Notes: a model not told the origin generated them from the sequence alone. A DNA stretch of 64,000 bases from Brachyspira pilosicoli P43/6/78 (GCF_000325665.1 NC_019908.1:372001-436000); one strand, 5' to 3'. Positions 50,418 through 61,189 are shown, numbered from the stretch's first letter. Translations and numbers: made by a program.

Positions 50418-51074
50418 TTAATTTTCTCCAAAATGAAATCCCACGCTAATTAATGCACCAATAGAATGGTGCTGATTTATATTTCTTGAAGCAAATAGTT
50501 TTGACACATCATTTTTATTAAAAAACATATATTCGTAAAAAATATTAGCACCTACTACAAAAGCACGATTGTCATAAGTATATATTCTTCTCTCAACAGA
50601 TAAATTAACGTATAATGATATAGGAACTTGATTAGGCTTTTCATTAATGTCATCTATGAAAGGTATAAATCTAGCTCCAGCAGAAATACCATAAACAGCA
50701 GATTGATTAGTATTAAGGGCATTGGGTAAAAATATAGGAGTTACTACAAATTTACAAGCTAAACCAGTATTGATACCCATTATATCCATTTGATTTATAC
50801 TGTATTTATCACTTGGATTATTTTTTACAGATAAAGAACCAAAATTAATACCTGTATCAAATAACAAGTCTATACCTTTCAATTTTGTACCTATTGGAAA
50901 ATTATATCCCAATTGTAAGTTTAAATCTCCTCTTCCTTCAAGTACACTTCCTGTTAAATCTGTAAAACTTCCAACAACTCCAAGTTTAGCAAGAAAATCT
51001 AATGTAAATGCTGCAAACAGATTATTTGAAATTATTATTACAGCTGCAATAATTGTAACTATTTTAGTTTTCAT
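50418..51074 (-). CDS. Probable outer-membrane protein
   Basis: 218 residues with a signal peptide (about 1-21, ending NLFA) and a mature part of alternating aromatic strands (YGISAGARFIPFIDD, VPISLYVNLSVERRIYTY, IGALISVGFHFGEN). Plan typical of small beta-barrel surface proteins; family not recognised. Not linked to a neighbour operon. Confidence 0.65.
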   Translation of the reverse strand: MKTKIVTIIAAVIIISNNLFAAFTLDFLAKLGVVGSFTDLTGSVLEGRGDLNLQLGYNFPIGTKLKGIDLLFDTGINFGSLSVKNNPSDKYSINQMDIMGINTGLACKFVVTPIFLPNALNTNQSAVYGISAGARFIPFIDDINEKPNQVPISLYVNLSVERRIYTYDNRAFVVGANIFYEYMFFNKNDVSKLFASRNINQHHSIGALISVGFHFGEN

Positions 51075-51168
51075 ATGATATATCCTTATATTTTAGGTTT
51101 ATGAATTAATTATCATATGAAATTATAATATCATATATAAAAAAACAATTGGTATTTTTATAAAAATA

Positions 51169-52413
51169 TCAACTAAAGAAAATATAAAATAAAGGCATTA
51201 TAAAACATACTATAAAAGCCCATGCTGCGTAAACATATATATAAAGCACATTCTTAGTGTCTCCTATAGTAATGTTTTTAATATCTTTTATATCTTCATT
51301 GTTTTTAAAAATATTTAAAATAGACTTGATATTAAAAAATGTTATAAAAACTAAATTGCCAAGCATAACTAAATTTGTGCCTACTAATGTTATCTTGTTT
51401 GGAGTAATTCCGTATTCTGCTAATCTATACAAAGAAGAAGTTAATACTAATATATCAAACAATATTGCTACTATAGGAAGAACAATATATAAAGCCTTAG
51501 TAAATATACTTGATTTATAATCAGCCCTTACAAAGAACATATTTAATACAATTACAGCAAGCATAATATTATAAAGTACAAAAGTAACTCTATTATCATA
51601 AGGTCTTATATCAGGCATTAATAGAAGAAGCAAAAGTATAAATATAAATAATAAACTAAAAGGCATTAATATTCTTGATAAATATATAGAAATATTAGTT
51701 TTCATTTTTTTATAGACTATATATACCAAAAAAGGAAATATTGAACTTAAGAATGATATTGATAATACTATTAATTTTATTATAATCTCTTCATCTAAAA
51801 TATTAAAAATATCTTTTATCAAAAATATAACTATCGTTGCAAATATTCCAAATACTGTTGATACTACACCTGCTATTAAACATGCAAATATTGATATATC
51901 CGCAGAAAATGTAAAAAACTCTGAAATAGTTTTAGAATTTAATACTTGAAATCCATTATATGATAAAGCTATTATTATAAAAAATATGATAACAGAAAAT
52001 ATATATTTAATATAATAAAACTGTGAATATAGTTCCATATTTTCAATAGTATTAATTACAGCAAAGAAAGTAGTGCTTAAATTGAGAATCGACACAAATA
52101 AAAAAGATAAAAATATTATAACAATATTTATTAAATTAAACTTTGAATTAATATTGAAAATCAAACTAAAACAGAAAAAATAAAATATATAAAAATAAAA
52201 ACTATCTATAAAAAAAATATTAAAATTAGTAGTGGAATAAACATTATCAATTAATTTAGCAATATTTAAATAAGAATATATACTCATTGCTAATGATGCA
52301 ATAAAACCTATAGCAATAATAATTAAATTTGCTATTAAATTATTTTCTAATATTTTTCTTATTTTAATGTTTATGTTATCTATATTATTTATTAATTTAT
52401 TATTTTCTTGCAT
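51169..52413 (-). CDS. Multi-pass membrane protein of unknown function
   Basis: 414 residues with about ten to eleven hydrophobic segments spread over the whole length and a short charged N-terminus (MQENNKLINNIDNINIKIRK). No transporter signature recognised. Single gene with a near-consensus promoter at 52466-52493. It could be a transporter or a structural membrane protein. Confidence 0.65.
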   Translation of the reverse strand: MQENNKLINNIDNINIKIRKILENNLIANLIIIAIGFIASLAMSIYSYLNIAKLIDNVYSTTNFNIFFIDSFYFYIFYFFCFSLIFNINSKFNLINIVIIFLSFLFVSILNLSTTFFAVINTIENMELYSQFYYIKYIFSVIIFFIIIALSYNGFQVLNSKTISEFFTFSADISIFACLIAGVVSTVFGIFATIVIFLIKDIFNILDEEIIIKLIVLSISFLSSIFPFLVYIVYKKMKTNISIYLSRILMPFSLLFIFILLLLLLMPDIRPYDNRVTFVLYNIMLAVIVLNMFFVRADYKSSIFTKALYIVLPIVAILFDILVLTSSLYRLAEYGITPNKITLVGTNLVMLGNLVFITFFNIKSILNIFKNNEDIKDIKNITIGDTKNVLYIYVYAAWAFIVCFIMPLFYIFFS

Positions 52414-52465
52414 TTTTTAAAATCCTAAAATAAATATAGCTCATAATATGTATTAATGAAAATTG

Positions 52466-52493
52466 ATTATAAATGAGGAAGAATAAAAGTCAA
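52466..52493 (-). promoter_or_regulatory. Promoter of the 51169-52413 membrane protein gene
   Basis: TTGACT (52493-52488), 16 bases, TATAAT (52471-52466) on the minus strand. Confidence 0.65.
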
Positions 52494-52673
52494 TGAGAAA
52501 TTATATTATATAATTTTAGTTATTAAAAAAAATATTTTTTGTTTTTTCATATTAATGCGATAATATAAAATATAGTTTATTGTAATAATTATTTTGTAAT
52601 GTATAAAAAACATTGATTTTATTATAAAATACTATAAAATTAAAACATCTAAATTTTAAAGGGCGGTATATTT

Positions 52674-55238
52674 ATGAAAGTAAGTAAATACATGGTTTCA
52701 CCTTCTGTGCCAAAAGAGTTAGAACCATTGATGGAGATAACTAAAAACTTTTGGTGGGTTTGGAATCAGAAAGCAATTAATTTGTTGAGGAACATAGATA
52801 TTGACAACTGGGATAAAAAAGACCATAATCCTATAAGACTTTTAGGGGAATCTTCACAAGAATGTTTCGATACTATGCTTCATGATGATGCAGCTATGAT
52901 GAACTTAGCTGAAGTTTATGATGAGTTTAAGACATATATGAATCAAGAAACTTGGTATGATAGTTTAGATGATTCTCAAAAAACTAAAAATGAAAAGATT
53001 GCGTATTTTTCTTTTGAATATGGATTGCATGAATCTTTGCCGAATTATTCCGGCGGTTTAGGAATATTATCTGGAGACCATTTAAAGTCTGCTAGTGATT
53101 TAGGTTTGCCTTTTGTTGCTGTTGGACTTTTATATAGAAAAGGTTATTTTAGACAGTATTTAAATGCTGATGGTTGGCAGCAGGAATATGATATAGAAAA
53201 TGACTTTTTTAATTTAGCATTAGAAAAGGTTTTAGATAAAAACGGCGAGACAATGAAAGTTGATGTTGATTTGCCTGGAAGAAAAGTTTATGCTCAAATT
53301 TGGAAGGCTAATGTTGGAAGAATAGAGCTTTATTATTTAGATGCTAATATAGAAGAAAATAGTGTAGAAGACAGAGATATTACAGCTCAGCTTTACGGCG
53401 GTAATTTAGAGACTAGAATACAGCAAGAGATACTTCTTGGTATTGGCGGTATTAAGGCATTAAACAAACTTGGTATTAAGCCTACTATTTATCATATGAA
53501 TGAAGGACATAGTGCTTTTCTTTCTTTAGAGAGAATGAGACAGCTTATGGAAAATAATCATCTTGATAAGAATGCGGCAAGAGAGGTTGTTTATAGTTCT
53601 AACGTATTTACAACACATACACCTGTACCTGCTGGTAACGACGTATTTCCTATAGATATGGTACAGAAATATTTCAGCGAGTATGTTAAGCATATTGGCA
53701 TGTCTATGGACGAGTTTTTAAGACTTGGAAGAATTAACCCTGATGACAATAAAGAAAATTTCTGTATGACAGTTTTGGCACTTAATTTATCTGCTGAAAA
53801 TAACGGTGTAAGCTTGCTTCATGGTCATGTTTCAAGAGCTATGTGGAAAGATATATGGAAAGGAGTTCCAGAAGATGAGCTTCCTATTGATGCTATTACT
53901 AATGGTATTCATACATTAAGCTGGATTTCTTTTGATATGCAAAACTTATTAGATAGATATTTAGGTCCTCGTTGGAGAACTAAGCCTTTAGAGCATGAGG
54001 TTTGGGAAAGAGTACAAAGAATACCTGATGCTGAACTTTGGAAAACTCATGAGAGAAGAAAAGAGAGATTAATTGATTTCTGCAGAACTAGATTAAAATC
54101 TCAAATTACAAATAGAGGCTTTACAAAAAATGAAATAGAGCATGCTGACCAAATATTGTCGCCTGATGCTTTAACTATTGGTTTTGCAAGGAGATTTGCT
54201 ACATATAAAAGAGGAACTTTATTATTTAGAGATTTAGATAGATTAAAGAAGATATTGAGCAATAAAGATAAACCAGTACAGATAATATTTGCTGGTAAGG
54301 CACACCCTCATGATAATGGCGGTAAAGAGCTTATTAGAGAGATATCTGAAATTTGCAGAAGAGAAGATTTTAGAGATCATATAGTATTTTTAGAAGACTA
54401 TGATATTAATGTAGCAAGATATATGGTTCAGGGTGTAGATGTATGGCTTAATAACCCAAGAAGACCTTTAGAAGCTAGCGGTACAAGCGGTATGAAAGTT
54501 CCGCCTAATGGTGGTTTGAATTTCAGTGTATTAGATGGTTGGTGGGACGAAGCTTATGATGCTCAAAATGGTTGGGCTATTGGTAATAGAGAGCAGTATT
54601 CAGATTTAGAGTATCAAGATGATGTTGAAAGTAAAGCTATATATAATGTATTAGAAAATGAGATTATTCCTCTTTATTATAATAACAGAGGAAGAGATGA
54701 TATACCTCGTGAATGGGTTGCTGCTATGAAATGGAGTATGCAAACTGTTTGTCCTGTGTTCTCTACAAATAGAATGGTTGCTGATTATTATAATAAGTTC
54801 TATAATAAAGCAAGCAAAAGATATTTGCATATGATTAAAAATGACTTTGAAAAGCCTAAAGCATTAAAAGAATGGAAACAAAATATATATGATAAATGGT
54901 CTAAGGTTTCTTTTGAAAATACTATTTCTGAGATGCCTTCAAGAAATTTAAAAGTTGGAAGCAAATTTGAAATAAAAACTATAGTAAATCTTGGAGATAT
55001 AGCACCTGATTCTGTGAGAGTTGAGCTTTATTATGGTAAATTAAGCATGAAAGAAGAGATTATAGAGCCTTCTATAATTGAAATGAAACATTCTGCTGAT
55101 TTAGGTAATGGAAGACATTCATTTAGCGGAGCTTTAGTATGTAACAATAGCGGACAGAGTGGTTTTGCTATAAGAATGTACCCATACAATAAAGATTTGA
55201 GTTACAAATTTGATATGAAGCTTATTATTTGGAGCTAA
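52674..55238 (+). CDS. glgP: Alpha-glucan (glycogen) phosphorylase
   Basis: An 854-residue GT35 enzyme releasing glucose 1-phosphate from glycogen or maltodextrin. The start (SVPKELEPLMEITKNFWWVWNQ) and length fit the TIGR02094-type bacterial/archaeal subgroup, not the GlgP/MalP type of E. coli. The PLP lysine is Lys608 in SGTSGMKVPPNGGLNFSVLD. SYSGGLGILSGDHLKSASDLG-like sequence is present near 128. It complements the GH57 enzyme at 11458 in glucan breakdown. Strong terminator downstream; AAAGGGCGG precedes the start. Confidence 0.95.
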   Translation: MKVSKYMVSPSVPKELEPLMEITKNFWWVWNQKAINLLRNIDIDNWDKKDHNPIRLLGESSQECFDTMLHDDAAMMNLAEVYDEFKTYMNQETWYDSLDDSQKTKNEKIAYFSFEYGLHESLPNYSGGLGILSGDHLKSASDLGLPFVAVGLLYRKGYFRQYLNADGWQQEYDIENDFFNLALEKVLDKNGETMKVDVDLPGRKVYAQIWKANVGRIELYYLDANIEENSVEDRDITAQLYGGNLETRIQQEILLGIGGIKALNKLGIKPTIYHMNEGHSAFLSLERMRQLMENNHLDKNAAREVVYSSNVFTTHTPVPAGNDVFPIDMVQKYFSEYVKHIGMSMDEFLRLGRINPDDNKENFCMTVLALNLSAENNGVSLLHGHVSRAMWKDIWKGVPEDELPIDAITNGIHTLSWISFDMQNLLDRYLGPRWRTKPLEHEVWERVQRIPDAELWKTHERRKERLIDFCRTRLKSQITNRGFTKNEIEHADQILSPDALTIGFARRFATYKRGTLLFRDLDRLKKILSNKDKPVQIIFAGKAHPHDNGGKELIREISEICRREDFRDHIVFLEDYDINVARYMVQGVDVWLNNPRRPLEASGTSGMKVPPNGGLNFSVLDGWWDEAYDAQNGWAIGNREQYSDLEYQDDVESKAIYNVLENEIIPLYYNNRGRDDIPREWVAAMKWSMQTVCPVFSTNRMVADYYNKFYNKASKRYLHMIKNDFEKPKALKEWKQNIYDKWSKVSFENTISEMPSRNLKVGSKFEIKTIVNLGDIAPDSVRVELYYGKLSMKEEIIEPSIIEMKHSADLGNGRHSFSGALVCNNSGQSGFAIRMYPYNKDLSYKFDMKLIIWS

Positions 55239-55259
55239 TATTATTTTGATTTAGATATC

Positions 55260-55298
55260 AAAGGGTTTAACTTAAATAATTAAGTTGAGCCCTTTTTT
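55260..55298 (+). terminator. Intrinsic terminator after glgP
   Basis: AAGGGTTTAACTTAA, loop, TTAAGTTGAGCCCTTTTTT: a long stem with one bulge and a T-run. Confidence 0.85.
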
Positions 55299-55484
55299 AT
55301 TTGTATATACTAAAGAATTGTATTTTGTTAAATCTATATTTTTTGCAAAAGTTATATTAGATTTTTACTGTAGCAAAAAGTTTTTAATATTATTATGGTT
55401 TCTTTATAAAATTAGATTTTTTATTTAGAAACTTATAAAATTATTAGTGTATATTAATTTATTATTTTTTATAAGGATAAAAAT

Positions 55485-56183
55485 ATGTTGGCTGTATTTG
55501 TTAATATGATTACTGTTTTTATTGGTTCTATTGTTGGAATAATATTTAAAAATAATTTATCAAAAAAATATGAGAGAGTTGTATTTATTTCTGCGGGTAT
55601 AATATCTTTAACTATAGGTATTTCTATGGCTATTATTACTGAGCATATACTTATATTTGCTATATCTATTATGCTTGGAGGGCTTACGGGTACTATGCTT
55701 TCTATAGAAGAGAAAATTGAATCTTTTGGTAAAATCATAAAAAAGACTTTTTCATTTAAAGATAATGCATGGAATTTTAGTTTAGGTTTTTTAACATCAT
55801 CAATACTTTTTTGTTCTGGTTCTATGGCGATAGTAGGTTCTTTTCAAGCAGGTACTAACGGCAATTATGATTTAATATTTACTAAGAGCGTGATAGACGG
55901 TTTTGTTGCTATATTTATGACAACAGTTTATGGCATAGGGGTGGCTTTTTCTGTGATTAGTATATTTGTTTATCAGGGAGCTTTAACTTTGCTTTCTTCT
56001 TTTTTAGAGCCCTATGTTTCTCAGACTATGCTTAATGAGGTTTCTGCTGTTGGAGGAGCTACTGTTATGATGATAGGACTTAATCTTCTTAATATCACAA
56101 AAATTAAAACGGGGGATTTTTTGCCTGCTTTGATTTATGCTATTTTTTTGGTGTTAGTTATACCATATATTTCTTTTTTATGA
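55485..56183 (+). CDS. DUF554-family membrane protein
   Basis: 232 residues, about six membrane segments. The start MLAVFVNMITVFIGSIVGIIFKN and the motifs LGGLTGTMLSIEEKIE and CSGSMAIVGSFQAGTNGN are typical of the YdfK/YqgA (DUF554) family, whose transport role is unproved. AAGGA precedes the start. The following gene begins 38 bases later and may be co-transcribed. Confidence 0.88.
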   Translation: MLAVFVNMITVFIGSIVGIIFKNNLSKKYERVVFISAGIISLTIGISMAIITEHILIFAISIMLGGLTGTMLSIEEKIESFGKIIKKTFSFKDNAWNFSLGFLTSSILFCSGSMAIVGSFQAGTNGNYDLIFTKSVIDGFVAIFMTTVYGIGVAFSVISIFVYQGALTLLSSFLEPYVSQTMLNEVSAVGGATVMMIGLNLLNITKIKTGDFLPALIYAIFLVLVIPYISFL

Positions 56184-56221
56184 TATAATTAAAATATTAC
56201 CATTTTTTACTAGGATTATTT

Positions 56222-57337
56222 ATGAATACTATTTTAAAAGATTATTTGGAATATGCTAAAGAAAAGTCAAATATAGATGAAGTTCAAGATACAAAATTAA
56301 TTAAAAAAAATGAAAAGTTTTTAAAATTAAAAGAATTAGAGCATTCTGATGATATGCCTAAAATATGTAAAGAGCTTTCTCTTTCACTTAATGATATGGA
56401 TATATTAAAATCTTTTAGTGCTTCTAATTTTATTGCACATTCATTTTATCATGATGATAATATTGATGAAGAGATTGGCAAAAGAATAATAGATTTATTT
56501 TATAAAAATATTTATTATGCTTGTAAATATATAAATGATGCTGCTTTGGCATACAATATAGATGAAGATGATTTAACAACTGATGATATAGATAATTTAG
56601 ATATTGATATAATGTATAGAATAGATTATGAGGCACTTGCTGCTTTTACTGGTATTGATACTATGATACCTGCGATTATGACTTTAACATGCGGCAATCT
56701 TAATCTTCGTGAATATTTTAGAAGTTTAGAGCCTACTGAATATATAGAGTATATAGAAACTTATATTCCTAGTATGAGATATTTGCATGTTGGAATTGAT
56801 GCTTCATTAAAAACAAAAATACTTGTACTTTCTCCAAAGGTTGAGAGAGGATTTTTTATTGAAACAGCTGACACTAATAATTGCTTTCATTTAATTACGC
56901 TTCTTGAAAATGAGATTTACAATAAAAAGTTATTAAAGAGATATGGAATAGATAATTTTGAGTTTAATGAGTTGGTTTATAAAGTGGCAAGAGGGGAGGA
57001 GTATTCTCAAGAGATTATTGAAACAACCGCTCATCAGCAATACTATACAATATATGCTTTACAAAGTGACGGTTCATACAAAATAGAAGATGATAATGGA
57101 GAGCTTGATTTGGATAATATTTTGCATAGCGATATTTCTCCGGAGGATATACCTCAAATTGAAGGCACTCCTATTATTATAATGGACAGTGAAGGCATGT
57201 GGACAAAACCTATAAAGTGGGATAATAGCTACTTTACAAAGCTACATCAAAAATTAAACCCATATGTTAATATATTAGACGAGATTACAGACGAAGAATA
57301 CAAATCTTGGATAGAGAAGATAAAGAAGTTTAATTAA
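56222..57337 (+). CDS. Cytosolic protein of unknown function
   Basis: 371 residues, acidic, with no signal peptide or membrane segments. A helical N-terminal half contains an Asp-rich stretch (NIDEDDLTTDDIDNLDIDIM near 117-136); the C-terminal third looks like mixed alpha/beta. No family recognised. Promoter unclear; it follows the DUF554 gene closely. Confidence 0.6.
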   Translation: MNTILKDYLEYAKEKSNIDEVQDTKLIKKNEKFLKLKELEHSDDMPKICKELSLSLNDMDILKSFSASNFIAHSFYHDDNIDEEIGKRIIDLFYKNIYYACKYINDAALAYNIDEDDLTTDDIDNLDIDIMYRIDYEALAAFTGIDTMIPAIMTLTCGNLNLREYFRSLEPTEYIEYIETYIPSMRYLHVGIDASLKTKILVLSPKVERGFFIETADTNNCFHLITLLENEIYNKKLLKRYGIDNFEFNELVYKVARGEEYSQEIIETTAHQQYYTIYALQSDGSYKIEDDNGELDLDNILHSDISPEDIPQIEGTPIIIMDSEGMWTKPIKWDNSYFTKLHQKLNPYVNILDEITDEEYKSWIEKIKKFN

Positions 57338-57387
57338 TTTTTTAATATATCTAAAAAATTATATTTTGTTATAAAGGTTTTTATTTT

Positions 57388-57550
57388 ATTAAACTTTTTC
57401 CCGCCTTTGCACCCATACCTAAAGGTACCTTGTCTACGGCAAAAGAAGTGGGGTGCTACTAAGTACGCACAGCGGTGGGCAAAGCCCTGCAAAATAATTA
57501 AAATTAAAAAACTAGATTTTGAGCAAATATAAAATTTTAAGTATATACTA
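57388..57550 (+). repeat. LR intergenic element, internally deleted
   Basis: Module L (AAACTTTTTCCCGCC) runs straight into the module R loop cassette CATACCTAAAGGTAC at 57414-57428, so the AT spacer and first R arm are missing. The GGGC-AAA-GCCC hairpin is near 57478-57489 after a GC-rich insert. The tail has TTGAGC (57519-57524), 17 bases and TATATA (57542-57547), a weaker version of the promoter in the 26288 copy. It points into the 3' end of the SNF2 gene on the opposite strand. Confidence 0.8.
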
Positions 57551-57579
57551 AAATAATTTTTAGTTGCTATATATAAAAT

Positions 57580-60500
57580 TTAATTAATAAGATTCTTTAC
57601 TTCGTCCCAGCTTAGTTTATTAATATCGCCCATTGAATCGCCTACTACTGTATCTATAAGCACTCTTTTTTTGTTTTGAAGCTCTAAAATCTTCTCTTCT
57701 ATTGTTCCTCTCGTTACTAGTTTATAATTTGTTACCACTCTTTTTTGTCCTATTCTATATGCTCTGTCGGTTGCTTGGTCTTCAACTGCAGGATTCCACC
57801 ATAAATCATAATGTATAACAGTGTCTGCCTGTGTGAGTGTGAGTCCTGTGCCTGCTGCTTTTAGGCTAAGTAAAAATATAGGAGCTTCTCCTGCATTAAA
57901 TCTATGTACTAAATCCATTCTGTTTTTTGTGGTGCCGTCCAAATAAAGATAATTTATATTGAGCTTGTTAAACGCATCTCTCATAATATTAAGCATTCTT
58001 GTGAAAGAACTAAATACCAACACACTATGCCCGCCTGATATAGCCTCTCTAATCATCTCTATAAACATATTAAACTTACCGCTTGTATGACTATCACCTC
58101 TTAAATCTTGATGCATAAGTCTTGGGTGGCAGCAAACTTGTCTTAGCCTTGTGAGTGCTGAAAATATTTCTATATGCGACTGTGCAAAACCTTTTCTTTT
58201 TACTGTTTCAAATATCTCTATTCTTGCAGCTTCAAGTATTGACATATAAAGCTCTTTTTGGTCTTTAGTTAAATCGCAGTAATTTACAACAGTGTGTTTT
58301 GGAGGCAAATCTTTAAGTACATCTGTTTTAAGTCTTCTTAATATAAAAGGTGCTATTCTTGTTTTGAGATTATCCAAAGCCTCATTTGATGTTTCTAAGC
58401 CAGATAAAATAGGAGCTTCATAATCTTCAATAAAGTCTTTATGCTTGCCCAAAAAGCCCGGCATTAAAAAATCAAACATAGACCACATTTCGCTTATACT
58501 GTTTTCTATAGGCGTACCGCTTAATGCGAGCCTTTTTAATGATTTTAAGCTTTTTACTGTTTTTGCATTTTGTGTGTTGGCGTTTTTTATATGCTGTGCT
58601 TCGTCGAGTATCACATAATTAAACTCGTTTTCGCTAAGTGCTTTTACATCTCTTCTTAAAGTAGAGTAGGATATTATAGCTACATCATAATTGCTTACAG
58701 CCCTAATCTTTTTCATTCTTGATTTTAAGCTTCCTGTTAAAACTATTGCTTCAAGAGATGGGGCAAACTTTTTTATTTCATAATACCAATTGGCAACGCA
58801 TGAAGTTGGTGCTATTATTAAAGAAGTGAGTTTCTCCCCGTTTTCTTTTTCCTTTAAGATTGTAGCTATAGTCTGAAAACTTTTTCCAAGACCCATATCG
58901 TCTGCAAGTATGCCGTTTAATGACATGTCCGCAAGTTTTCTAAGCCATTTATACCCTATAAGCTGATAATTTCTAAACTCTCCTATTATGTTTTTTGGAG
59001 GCTCTTCATCATAATCAACTCTTTTTATATTTGATATTGTCTCTATTGCACTGTCATCTAAATCTAATTCTATACCGCTATGTTTTTCAAGCATATCAGC
59101 AAAGTATGGAGCACTAAACATTGGAAGCAAATATCTATTATCTTCATCATTTTCTATAGGGTTATCTTTAAGCATTTTTGCTATATAATCAATAACCTCT
59201 AAATCTATCGGCACAAATGAACCGTTTTGAAGCCTTATATATTCTTTGTTTTCTACTTTTACAGCTTTTATAATATCTGATAAATCATGTATCTCTTTAA
59301 CTCCTTCAAATGAAAAATTAATCTCAAAGAAGTTAATGTCTTTAGTGAGAGAGACTTTCATTTTAAGAGGTTTTACATTTAGTTTGAGAGATTTAAAAGA
59401 TTCACTGTAAAAACAAGTCCAGCCTTTATCCTGAAGCATAGGTAAAATTTTATAGCATAAATAAAATATCTTCTCATCATCTGATGAAGCAAAAGTATAA
59501 TCTCCAACCTTATCCAAATATTTAGATAAAGTATTACAAAAATATTCCTCTTTTTCTTTGTCTCTATATATTTCATTTACTTCATTATCAAACATATTGC
59601 TGCTTGTGAATTTATTAGTATAAGGATCAACAGTAAAAGAACCATATTTGAATTTTATAGTAGAAAATACATTGCTTCCGTCATAGTCCAAGAACAATAA
59701 TGCCTGTGCAGGAAATGCTAATATTTCATTTTCTTTTATGTTTTCTGGAAGTTCGATATGGAAATCTTTTTTTAAGTTTGGAAGCACCCTCGAACAAAAA
59801 TCTTTAATATATGCTCTATTAACAGTTATAGGCTTTTTAAATATGTGTTTTTTTATTTTTGGATATGACGGATTAGTTTCATAAAAAATATCTTTATAGA
59901 GTATATAATCGCAATTCTCACCAAATGTGTAAACCTTGTTAAGCTCTACATCTTTTATATTGATGTCTAATACTAAATCTTTGTTTTCATTGTAGTATGT
60001 TTCTATAATAATATTTAATACTTCATCGCTGAATGTTATAACTTTGCTTTCTAATCTAATATTTGCTACTTCTTTAAGCATAGTTAAACATTGATAAGCA
60101 TTATAATCTTTAAACCACAATTTACCGTTTTCTTGATTTTGTAAAGCATCAGCATATAAATTGTTTAAAAATCTTATTAATTTAGCTTCGCCTCTGCCAA
60201 AATCTTCTAATTCTATTCTATATTCTTCATCTTCTATTTTTTGTTTATCGCCAGTAACGCAAGAAAATAAAAAACTCTCAAGCTCTACAATTCTTAATTG
60301 CTTTTTTTTCTCTATGTCTATAAGTTTAAGTGAAAGTCCTAAGCTCTTTTCATTTCCTTCACCGCGTAATGACAATAATACTGATATGCTGAAATATTCT
60401 CTATAAAGATTGTCTCTGTAATTATCCATTAGAGGTGCACGCGTGTAGTAGAGCCAGTTTTGCCTTTCATCGTTTATTATTTTTACATCTTTTATGTTAA

Positions 60501-60597
60501 AAGTAGTATTATCTTCTTCATTGTTGCTATAATCTAAAAGGGTATCAGATTTTTCGTTATTTTCTTTAATATCTTTCTTTTTTAATTTTTCTGCCAT
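57580..60597 (-). CDS. SNF2-family DEAD/DEAH-box ATPase
   Basis: 1005 residues. The C-terminal half is a Swi2/Snf2 ATPase: Walker A DDMGLGKS near 566-573, LDEAQHIKN near 664, SGTPIENSISEMWSMFDFL and the late motif DRAYRIGQKR. The N-terminal 520 residues form a bacterial SNF2-associated region with no zinc-finger (SWIM) motif. Such proteins remodel protein-DNA or RNA polymerase complexes; no specific partner is evident. Promoter at 60666-60693. Confidence 0.9.
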   Translation of the reverse strand: MAEKLKKKDIKENNEKSDTLLDYSNNEEDNTTFNIKDVKIINDERQNWLYYTRAPLMDNYRDNLYREYFSISVLLSLRGEGNEKSLGLSLKLIDIEKKKQLRIVELESFLFSCVTGDKQKIEDEEYRIELEDFGRGEAKLIRFLNNLYADALQNQENGKLWFKDYNAYQCLTMLKEVANIRLESKVITFSDEVLNIIIETYYNENKDLVLDINIKDVELNKVYTFGENCDYILYKDIFYETNPSYPKIKKHIFKKPITVNRAYIKDFCSRVLPNLKKDFHIELPENIKENEILAFPAQALLFLDYDGSNVFSTIKFKYGSFTVDPYTNKFTSSNMFDNEVNEIYRDKEKEEYFCNTLSKYLDKVGDYTFASSDDEKIFYLCYKILPMLQDKGWTCFYSESFKSLKLNVKPLKMKVSLTKDINFFEINFSFEGVKEIHDLSDIIKAVKVENKEYIRLQNGSFVPIDLEVIDYIAKMLKDNPIENDEDNRYLLPMFSAPYFADMLEKHSGIELDLDDSAIETISNIKRVDYDEEPPKNIIGEFRNYQLIGYKWLRKLADMSLNGILADDMGLGKSFQTIATILKEKENGEKLTSLIIAPTSCVANWYYEIKKFAPSLEAIVLTGSLKSRMKKIRAVSNYDVAIISYSTLRRDVKALSENEFNYVILDEAQHIKNANTQNAKTVKSLKSLKRLALSGTPIENSISEMWSMFDFLMPGFLGKHKDFIEDYEAPILSGLETSNEALDNLKTRIAPFILRRLKTDVLKDLPPKHTVVNYCDLTKDQKELYMSILEAARIEIFETVKRKGFAQSHIEIFSALTRLRQVCCHPRLMHQDLRGDSHTSGKFNMFIEMIREAISGGHSVLVFSSFTRMLNIMRDAFNKLNINYLYLDGTTKNRMDLVHRFNAGEAPIFLLSLKAAGTGLTLTQADTVIHYDLWWNPAVEDQATDRAYRIGQKRVVTNYKLVTRGTIEEKILELQNKKRVLIDTVVGDSMGDINKLSWDEVKNLIN

Positions 60598-60665
60598 TTT
60601 TTAGATTTTATCCTTTAAATATAGCCTAAATACTATTTTTATATACATTAAAATATTGACTATTC

Positions 60666-60693
60666 ATGATAATAGAATTATAAAAAAAGTCAA
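60666..60693 (-). promoter_or_regulatory. Promoter of the SNF2-family gene
   Basis: TTGACT (60693-60688), 16 bases, TATCAT (60671-60666) on the minus strand. Confidence 0.6.
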
Positions 60694-60802
60694 GTTTTAT
60701 GATATTTTATTATTCATTCTTATTATTCTCATAATTTACAAAATTAAATAATATATGTTATAGTAATTATATATAAAAGTTATGATTAATAAAAAATTAT
60801 GA

Positions 60803-60830
60803 TTGCAAAATTTCTTTTTCATTTTATAAT
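60803..60830 (+). promoter_or_regulatory. Promoter of the 60864-62449 pair
   Basis: TTGCAA (60803-60808), 16 bases, TATAAT (60825-60830), about 35 bases before the ATG at 60864. Confidence 0.6.
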
Positions 60831-60863
60831 TTTAATTAACATAATATTTATTTGGATAAACTA

Positions 60864-61166
60864 ATGCTTAAAAAAATTATTGATAAAATAAAGTATTTTT
60901 ATGCAGAGAAAAGGAAGTTATTTATTATAATATTATCTTCTTGGTTTGTATTTATTATATTAATAGGTGTTATTATAGGAGTAAATAAAAAGCCTGATAT
61001 AGTTCCTTTAACGCCAGAAGAAGAAAATGCTATGATTTCGAATGATATTATAAAAAATGATGATAAAAAGATTATAGAAGGGGAGATGCTTTCAACAAAA
61101 AATAATTTGAGTTTTGAGGAATTAGAACGCTCAAGGAATTATGTGGAAAGCCGAAAAAATAAATAA
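60864..61166 (+). CDS. Small single-pass membrane protein
   Basis: 100 residues from ATG 60864 (GGAT 8 bases upstream; an in-frame TTG at 60852 overlaps that site). A basic N-terminus is followed by one membrane segment (about 20-42) and a charged tail rich in Glu, Lys and Asn. Not recognised. It lies 23 bases before a TPR gene and probably shares its transcript. Confidence 0.6.
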   Translation: MLKKIIDKIKYFYAEKRKLFIIILSSWFVFIILIGVIIGVNKKPDIVPLTPEEENAMISNDIIKNDDKKIIEGEMLSTKNNLSFEELERSRNYVESRKNK

Positions 61167-61189
61167 TAACTTTTAGGAGGAAGAAAAAT

